Positions 59,401-64,000 of a DNA stretch of 64,000 nucleotides are shown one piece after another; position 1 is the first letter of the stretch, and every line of letters starts with the position of its first letter. The position numbers and the translations under genes are program-made. The DNA is from JAUXFS01 sp963772635 (GTDB lineage: Bacteria > Pseudomonadota > Alphaproteobacteria > Rhodospirillales > Defluviicoccaceae), in assembly GCA_963772635.1 (NCBI GenBank), contig CAVYYK010000017.1:75962-139961 (forward strand), written 5' to 3'. The notes under the pieces were generated by a model, which did no database searches, was not told the origin of the DNA, and worked only from the letters and a program-made list of their open reading frames with translations.

Positions 59401-59615
59401 ACCCGCATCGCCATCCCTTCGACACCCTGGTCCTGGGCGATCTCGACGTCGACCCCATTCGAGGCCAACGTCGACCAGCCCTCGAGCTTCTCGAAATTGT
59501 CGAGAACCACCGTGTCCGCGTTTGCGGCGCGAGGGCCCAACATCGCCATCGCCAAACACACCGCGAGGGGGCAGGTAAAGCGGCCAACCACGGTCCAGAT
59601 TTTGTCAGGGCTCAC
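56406..59615 (-). CDS. Exported discoidin-domain protein with (alpha/alpha)6-barrel hydrolase-like region
   Basis: 1069 residues, GTG start with GGAGG upstream. A signal peptide ends near AANA (about 33). Residues ~35-195 are a CIA30/CBM-like sandwich, ~200-325 an F5/8 type C (discoidin) domain (VDGDLATQWRSG ... SYKVQTSDNGVDWKTVLRV), ~340-600 a beta-sandwich, and ~610-990 a helical barrel with YERSWIRDGSSTGAALLRLG, RIPCCVDWRGADTVAENDSNGQW and GAADLGDFDFTATVIA. The barrel resembles GH15/GH63/GH94-clan folds but I cannot place it in a named family. In this operon it should attack or capture the polymer outside the inner membrane. A candidate for a new glycoside hydrolase family. Confidence 0.65.
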   Translation of the reverse strand: MSPDKIWTVVGRFTCPLAVCLAMAMLGPRAANADTVVLDNFEKLEGWSTLASNGVDVEIAQDQGVEGMAMRVDFDFHGNSGYLIVRKELPMRLPSNFAFGFQLRGDAPNNAFEIKLIDPSAQNVWRSYHREFEFPYLWRSMSVKRRHLDFAWGPGGDNLQEIGSLEFAISSGTGGKGSIWIDQLTFDEREVLDGDVWPPQVRASTSVDDHPAILAVDGDLATQWRSGTLSENQWYSLNFQKLREYGGLIVDWDANDYARSYKVQTSDNGVDWKTVLRVPSSNGGRDFLLLPDMELHYLRLEMTRSSQRRGYGIAGISVQPYQYSATPNQFFEAVARDTRPGLYPRYLLGQQSYWTVVGVAGDEREALINEDGMVEVQKGHFSIEPFVYLDGDLVTWRDVETTQELEEDYLPIPSVTWKHPAFSLKVTALAAGDPGHSSLFLRYQVRNLTAVEQLVDLYLAMRPFQVSPPWQSLNFQAGATHVSWIAYANDMVSVGQDKRVVPMTKADRFGASSFMNGSVTEHLRAGALPIDTAVNDEFGYASGALGYRLQLPAGTVREVYVRVPFHDLDPRTRSNLTDEEALRVWTAAFLDTKERWRQALNRVLIELPSSAAAYTNTLRSTLAYILINADGPALQPGPRAYERSWIRDGSSTGAALLRLGHPEKVRDFIQWYSKFQFENGRIPCCVDWRGADTVAENDSNGQWIYALTEYYRFTHDVGLVSELWPQLVKAVEYIDAISRQRMSEEYQTPEKIALYGLVPQSISHEGYSANPAYSYWDNLFALLGLKEAVMLATAIGETEKASEFARLRDRFRGTLYESMRRSIAQHGIDFIPGAADLGDFDFTATVIAVDPVGELRYLPEPAFERTLERYLGHFDDRKRNNGHQENYTPYEIRIVRALIRMGARDRAHELLEYLMLGQRPKAWNQWGEIVWLQRDAPRFVGDMPHTWIGAEYISALLAMLVYEREGDQALVIGAGVLPDWVTSEDGVAVRRLPTTSGTLSYTMRLDAESNLAVDMTGDIRVPPGKIVVMSPLAETPKSVTVNGKVIDTVEGNTAIIDTFPAKVVFRYAP

Positions 59616-59637
59616 TTCGTCCTCCGGTACTCGGCCC

Positions 59638-60456
59638 TCAACCTTTCAGACTGCCCATCATGAGTCCCGCCACGTAGGACCGTTGCAGGACGATGAACAG
59701 CAGGGTAACGGGCAATATGGTGATGACCGATCCGGCCATCATGATCTCGGTGTCCTGGACGTGTTCTCCCATGAGGTTCGCAAGGGCCACCGGAAGCGTG
59801 TACATGGAGTCGTCCGTCAGCACGATCAGCGGCCACATGAAGTCGTTCCAGGCACCCATGAACGTGAACATGGCGAGGGTGACGAGGATGGGTTTGCAGA
59901 TCGGCAGAACCAGCGACCAGAAGATCCGGAATTCTCCGGCGCCATCGATCCGCGCGGCATCGAGCAGGCTGTCGGGGATCGACAACGCATACTGGCGAAT
60001 CAGGAAGATGCCGAAGATGCTGGCCATGCCGGGAATGATGACGCCCCAGTAGGTGTTGACCAGACCCATCTCCTTCAACATCAGAAAAAGTGGCATCATG
60101 GTCACCTGCACGGGAACAACCAGCGCCGCCAGAAGCGCTTTGAAAATCCGGTCCCGGCCGCGAAAATGCAGCTTCGCAAACGCGTAACCGGCCATGGCGT
60201 TCAGGAACAGCGAGATCAAGGTTACAGCGGCGGCGATTAAGGCGCTGTTAAGAGCGTAACGGGTGAGATTGAGCCGCGAAAACAGCGCCGCGTAATGCTC
60301 CAGCGTCGGTGTGCTCGGCAGAAGCGGCGGCGGATAGCGACTCGCCTCGCCACTCGCCATGAATGAGGCGGACAGCATCCACAGGAGCGGCGCCGCCGTC
60401 AGGATCAGGCCCATCAACAGGAGGGCGTAGAGGGAAACGCGAACGGCGCGATCCAC
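59638..60456 (-). CDS. ABC sugar transporter permease, MalG type
   Basis: 272 residues, GTG start five bases after the partner permease. Six membrane helices; the EAA loop is DAARIDGAGEFRIFWSLVLP, the contact site for the ATPase. With the MalF-type partner it forms the channel for the imported oligosaccharide. The exported hydrolase gene starts 22 bases downstream. Confidence 0.93.
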   Translation of the reverse strand: MDRAVRVSLYALLLMGLILTAAPLLWMLSASFMASGEASRYPPPLLPSTPTLEHYAALFSRLNLTRYALNSALIAAAVTLISLFLNAMAGYAFAKLHFRGRDRIFKALLAALVVPVQVTMMPLFLMLKEMGLVNTYWGVIIPGMASIFGIFLIRQYALSIPDSLLDAARIDGAGEFRIFWSLVLPICKPILVTLAMFTFMGAWNDFMWPLIVLTDDSMYTLPVALANLMGEHVQDTEIMMAGSVITILPVTLLFIVLQRSYVAGLMMGSLKG

Positions 60457-60460
60457 GACG

Positions 60461-61351
60461 TCAACGGCCCCGCTGCAGACGCAGTTGAAGCAGCGTCACT
60501 GCGAGGATGACGGCGAACAGCACGAAGGCGATCGCCGCCGCGCTACCCAAGTTCCACCAACGGAAGCCCTGTTCGTACATAAACAGCACGACGCTCAGCG
60601 TTGCGTTGGACGGGCCGCCCTGGGTCATGACGTAGGGTTCGGCGAACAGCTGGAAATAGCCGATCATGGTGATGACACCGACGAACAGAAATGTTGGTGC
60701 CAGCATCGGGATCGTCACGTATCGAAATTGCTGCCAGCGATTGGCTCCATCCATGCGGGCCGCTTCGTAGAGCGAATCGGGAATGCTCTGCAGGCCGGCG
60801 ACGAAGATGATCATGTTATAGCCGAAATTCTTCCAGGCCGCCATCAATATGATCGCCGGCATGGCCAAGACGGGGTCCCCGAGCCAGTCGATTGGATCGA
60901 TTCCGAGGCCGTCAAGCGCATAGTTGAGAAGGCCGTATCGAGGGTGATAGAGGTAGCGCCACATGACCGCGACGGCCACCAGCGTCGTGACCACCGGCAA
61001 GAAGAAAACGGTCCGAAACAGCGTCTTGAAGCGGACCATCTTGGACCCGATCAAAAGGGCCGCGCCGAGCGAAATCAGCACCGAGAACGGGCCGCCGACC
61101 ACTACGAAGTAAAACGTGTTACCAAGAGCTTTCCAGAACAGCGGGTTTCCGAAAAGGTCGATGTAATTCCGCATACCGACAAAGCGAAGATTATCGATGT
61201 TGCCGAGTGCGTAGATATCGAAGTCGGAGAAACTCAACAAGAAAGCGATAAACACCGGAGCAATGAAGAACACGGCGATCAGAAACAACGCCGGCGAGAC
61301 GAACACGTACCCCGCCACGTGCCATGTTCTGGTTTTCTTTTTGGAGATCAT
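60461..61351 (-). CDS. ABC sugar transporter permease, MalF/UgpA type
   Basis: 296 residues with six membrane helices and EAA loop YEAARMDGANRWQQFRYVTI. ATG overlaps the stop of the binding-protein gene (ATGA). Carbohydrate uptake transporter family 1. Confidence 0.93.
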   Translation of the reverse strand: MISKKKTRTWHVAGYVFVSPALFLIAVFFIAPVFIAFLLSFSDFDIYALGNIDNLRFVGMRNYIDLFGNPLFWKALGNTFYFVVVGGPFSVLISLGAALLIGSKMVRFKTLFRTVFFLPVVTTLVAVAVMWRYLYHPRYGLLNYALDGLGIDPIDWLGDPVLAMPAIILMAAWKNFGYNMIIFVAGLQSIPDSLYEAARMDGANRWQQFRYVTIPMLAPTFLFVGVITMIGYFQLFAEPYVMTQGGPSNATLSVVLFMYEQGFRWWNLGSAAAIAFVLFAVILAVTLLQLRLQRGR

Positions 61352-62607
61352 TGCTTCCTCGCCAACATCCAGCGGCGTTTTTCGAGCATGCGATCCACAT
61401 CGGCGTCAAGGGATGAGAGCGCCTCGTCGACCGTCATCTCATCGCGGATCACCGCCTCGGCGTATCGTCCAAGGGAGCGGGCAATGCGTTCCCATTCGGG
61501 AATTTTCGGTGTCGGTACCATGTGCTGCAGTTGTTGCCAAAACGCCTGCGCCTGACGATCGTCGACGAGCGCGGTCGCTCGCCATGCGTCCCGTCGCGCC
61601 GGCAGGTCGCCGGTGAGGGCGTGGAAACGCACCTGCCTTTTCGTCCCGCTCAAGTATCGGATCAGCGTCCAGGCCGCGTCCTTGTGCGCCGAACCCTTAT
61701 GAATGACCAGGCTGGCGCCGCCGGCCAGGGAGACCCCGGCCGTATCGTCATCGGGACCCGGCATCGGCGCCGTGGCCCATGCGTCTTCCCGACCCGGCCA
61801 TCGCTGTTTCAGTTCTCCGATGTTCCAGGGACCGCTGATGAACATGGCGAAGTAACCGTTGGCGAACTCCTGGTACAGGTTGGCGATCTGCGAACCTCCG
61901 GCCGATGGCGCCAGGCGGTCGCGGAACATTTCCAGATAGAAGCGAAACGCCTCGCGGAATCGGGGTTCGTCGAAGGCGGCGAAGCGGGCGCCGTCGCGGA
62001 GGAGCGGCGCCCCCAACTGCATCGCGAGAATGGTCGGCGTCGTCCACTCGTCGATCGGCAAAAAGATCGCGTATCTCTCCGGGCCGACGATCTCCTTGAC
62101 GCGACGCATAACCTCGCGCCACCGGCTCCAGGTCTCGGGGAAGGTCGCAAAGCCGGCCTGCTTCAGGATATCCCTTCTGTAGAAAACGAGCCGCGTGTCC
62201 ACGTACCAGGGAACACCGTAGGCGACGCCATCGATGACGTTGGTCGCCGCCACACCCGCGAAGAAGGCGTTTCCACCCATGTCCGGGTCGTTGCCAATCC
62301 ACGGTCCCAGGTCGGCCACGGCACCGAGGGCGACGAACTCGGGGAGCCAGGTATTGCCGAGTTGAAACAGATCGGGCATCGAGTCGCCCGCGAAAGCGGT
62401 CAGCAGCTTTTCGTGGGCGGCACTCCAGGGAATCTGCTGCACGCGAACCTGGATGTCCGGGTGCTCCTGTTCGAACGCGGCGATCAGGCCCTGAACGGCT
62501 TCGCCTTCGCGCCCGAATGCCCAGAAGTCGAGCGTCGTCCGCCGATCCGCCGTCTCGTCGCAGCCGAACAGCAACGCCAGCAAGAAGAAGAGCGCAACCC
62601 GCGTCAT
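61348..62607 (-). CDS. ABC sugar transporter substrate-binding lipoprotein
   Basis: 419 residues, family 1 extracellular solute-binding protein. The signal ends in a lipobox (FFLLALLFGC), so it is lipid-anchored, which is less usual for a Gram-negative binding protein. LDFWAFGREGEAVQGLIAAF and PDIQVRVQQIPW are the typical N-terminal pattern. In the context of GH94 and GH1 enzymes it probably binds beta-gluco-oligosaccharides (sophoro-oligosaccharides). ATG overlaps the ATPase stop. Confidence 0.88.
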   Translation of the reverse strand: MTRVALFFLLALLFGCDETADRRTTLDFWAFGREGEAVQGLIAAFEQEHPDIQVRVQQIPWSAAHEKLLTAFAGDSMPDLFQLGNTWLPEFVALGAVADLGPWIGNDPDMGGNAFFAGVAATNVIDGVAYGVPWYVDTRLVFYRRDILKQAGFATFPETWSRWREVMRRVKEIVGPERYAIFLPIDEWTTPTILAMQLGAPLLRDGARFAAFDEPRFREAFRFYLEMFRDRLAPSAGGSQIANLYQEFANGYFAMFISGPWNIGELKQRWPGREDAWATAPMPGPDDDTAGVSLAGGASLVIHKGSAHKDAAWTLIRYLSGTKRQVRFHALTGDLPARRDAWRATALVDDRQAQAFWQQLQHMVPTPKIPEWERIARSLGRYAEAVIRDEMTVDEALSSLDADVDRMLEKRRWMLARKQ

Positions 62608-63797
62608 GTCGCCGCCGCACGGATCGCCGCGCCGCCGAGGCCGTGAGCGCAGCAGAGTCCGTCGGCGTCGAACAGATGGATATCGCGAGGATCGACCGAC
62701 AGCTCAAGGGTGGTGCCGCTCTTGCACACCGGGCTCGCCGGCAATCGCGCGACCAGATGACCGGGGGTCGCACCCCACGCCGGCAATCCCTGGTCCAGCG
62801 CCCGAACCTGCGGCGCCGCTGGAGGCGGCAAACGACCGTGGACCAATTGCTCGTGGCCCAGCGACTCGACCGAGCTCACCACCACCGGCAGCCGAACCGC
62901 CGCATCCCCTGCATCATCCAGGTGCAGCGCCTCTGGCCGCATCCCGATCAACACGGCCTTCACCCCCGATGCCGCCAGCCCGTCGCCGACGCGCCCGGCA
63001 AGCGGCACCCGCTGGCCGCACAGGCTCAGGACCGCCTCGCTGTCGCTGTCCCGCTCCAAAGCGGCGGCGACGATGTTCATGCCAGGACTGCCAAGAAACG
63101 TCGCCACGAACGCGTTTGCGGGCCGGTCGTAAAGTTCCTGTGGCGATGCGACCTGCTGCAGAGCGCCGTCCCGCAAAACCGTCACCCGGTCGCCCAGGGT
63201 CATCGCTTCCACCTGATCGTGGGTGACGTAAATCGTCGTGGTGCCGAGGCGGTCCTGCAGGGCGGCGATCTCGGTGCGAATTTGACCGCGCAGCTTCGCA
63301 TCCACGTTTGACAACGGCTCATCCATCAGGAACACGCTCGGCTGCCGCACCACGGCCCGGCCCATGGCGACCCGCTGGCGCTGACCACCGGAGAGCTGAC
63401 CAGGCCTTCGGTCCAGCAGCGGCGCCAGACCGAGGAGACTCGCCGTCTCGTCGACCCGGCGTCGAATCTCGTCCTTGGCGACGCCGTGCATGCGCAGCGG
63501 AAAGCCCAAATTCTCCCGCACCGTCATGTGGGGATAGAGGGCGTAGTCCTGGAACACCATGGCGATGTTGCGGCGCTGCGCCGGCCAGTGGTTCACCGCC
63601 TGGCCTCCGATCAGGATTTCGCCCGAGGAAGCGGCCTCCAGTCCCGCCAACAGCCGCAGCAATGTCGATTTGCCGCACCCCGATGGGCCGACGACGACCA
63701 TGAACTCGCCGTCATCGACATGAAGCGACAGGTCCTTGATCGCACGGGTGCCATCGGGAAAGGCTTTGTCGACGCTAAGGAACTCGATGTCGGCCAT
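62604..63797 (-). CDS. ABC sugar transporter ATPase, MalK/UgpC type
   Basis: 397 residues. Walker A VGPSGCGKSTLLRLLAG (about 36-52), Q-loop FQDYALYPHMTV, signature LSGGQRQRVAMGRA, Walker B FLMDEPLSNVDA, and a C-terminal TOBE/OB regulatory domain (LIGMRPEALHL ... ELSVDPRDIHLFD). First gene of the minus operon ATPase-binding protein-two permeases-exported hydrolase-GH94. Upstream are the 33-bp repeat and an inverted copy of its core. Confidence 0.93.
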   Translation of the reverse strand: MADIEFLSVDKAFPDGTRAIKDLSLHVDDGEFMVVVGPSGCGKSTLLRLLAGLEAASSGEILIGGQAVNHWPAQRRNIAMVFQDYALYPHMTVRENLGFPLRMHGVAKDEIRRRVDETASLLGLAPLLDRRPGQLSGGQRQRVAMGRAVVRQPSVFLMDEPLSNVDAKLRGQIRTEIAALQDRLGTTTIYVTHDQVEAMTLGDRVTVLRDGALQQVASPQELYDRPANAFVATFLGSPGMNIVAAALERDSDSEAVLSLCGQRVPLAGRVGDGLAASGVKAVLIGMRPEALHLDDAGDAAVRLPVVVSSVESLGHEQLVHGRLPPPAAPQVRALDQGLPAWGATPGHLVARLPASPVCKSGTTLELSVDPRDIHLFDADGLCCAHGLGGAAIRAAAT

Positions 63798-63840
63798 GGG
63801 CGGGCAGGATACCCGTGCCTGATGCTGTCGTGAAGGCTTT

Positions 63841-63926
63841 GTCAGAGGAAACCGCTACGGCCCGCGACACCACTGAGGCTAGGGCCGCCGCCACGCCGGC
63901 TCAAGCCGATTTCCTCTGACGCTGCC
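63841..63926. repeat. 33-bp repeat, copy 2, with an inverted core upstream of the minus-strand operon
   Basis: 63894-63926 matches 49506-49538 with two mismatches. GTCAGAGGAAA at 63841-63851 is an exact inverted copy of its core TTTCCTCTGAC (63910-63920). Read along the minus operon, the core at 63841-63851 lies 43 bases before the ATPase start, close to the 30-base distance seen in the plus operon. This favours a common regulatory site. No gene is supported in 63798-64000. Confidence 0.6.
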
Positions 63927-64000
63927 CCGCGGTGCAATGGCTTGATCGAGAGCATTGCCATCGTGGCCGCCTATTTGACAGGTGCTTCACCGCAGCGCCG

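Overview
The window looks like a GC-rich (about 65%) alphaproteobacterial chromosome, most likely Rhodospirillales or a close relative. The evidence is gene order: cmk-rpsA-sppA-ihfB-lapA-type-pyrF-trpF-trpB-trpA-accD-folC, the chvI-chvG-hprK-rapZ-EIIA-HPr-EI cassette, addB-addA with a tsaE-amgK-murU group, and a TIGR02300 (FYDLN acid) gene. Genes are tightly packed, with many ATGA or GTGA start/stop overlaps and frequent GTG or TTG starts.

Layout. 1-8.8 kb is a surface-sugar and flagellin-glycosylation cluster: the 3' end of a GT41 glycosyltransferase, a Maf-type flagellin glycosyltransferase, then pseB, pseC, pseF-like, a pseG-pseH fusion and pseI, which together should make CMP-pseudaminic acid. 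8.9-9.8 kb is a small accessory patch with an orphan zinc-ribbon membrane protein, a MITE-like element and possible IS-end repeats. 9.9-32.9 kb is housekeeping: pyrE, cmk/rpsA, sppA, ihfB, pyrF/trpFBA/accD/folC, trxA, addAB, cell-wall recycling kinase and nucleotidyltransferase, tsaE, a ferredoxin-NADP reductase and an unknown exported protein. 32.9-39.4 kb is the ChvG/ChvI two-component system coupled to a regulatory PTS (HprK, RapZ, EIIA, HPr, EI). 39.6-42.9 kb is a cobalamin-riboswitch-controlled cobalt ECF importer (cbiMNQO) followed by a decapitated NicO efflux gene. 42.8-48.7 kb holds an EEP-family phosphoesterase, aroA, the TIGR02300 gene, tRNA-Ala(GGC) and opgH. 

49-64 kb is the most unusual part. 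After the 3' half of a tRNA-Thr gene (attachment-site-like) and a transposase remnant, two convergent operons encode what looks like a complete beta-glucan, probably beta-1,2-glucan, scavenging system. It comprises a lipoprotein with a GH144/glycoamylase-like domain, a GH1 beta-glucosidase, a GH94 phosphorylase of 1,2-beta-oligoglucan-phosphorylase size, an exported discoidin-domain (alpha/alpha)6-type hydrolase candidate, and a full ABC sugar importer (ATPase, binding lipoprotein, two permeases). Nearly the same 33-bp sequence lies upstream of both operons. The nearby opgH gene makes osmoregulated periplasmic glucan, so synthesis and degradation of one polymer class may sit side by side.

Data quality. 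Ten genes between 3.5 and 32.6 kb can only be read by correcting single-base indels (about 15 sites, 14 of them one extra base), including in essential or well-conserved genes. In every case the corrected length is an exact number of codons and typical for the family where known. No gene from 33 to 64 kb needs such a correction. I treat these as sequence errors rather than pseudogenes. One consequence is that an uncorrected reading gives a false 786-residue PseB/PseC chimera.
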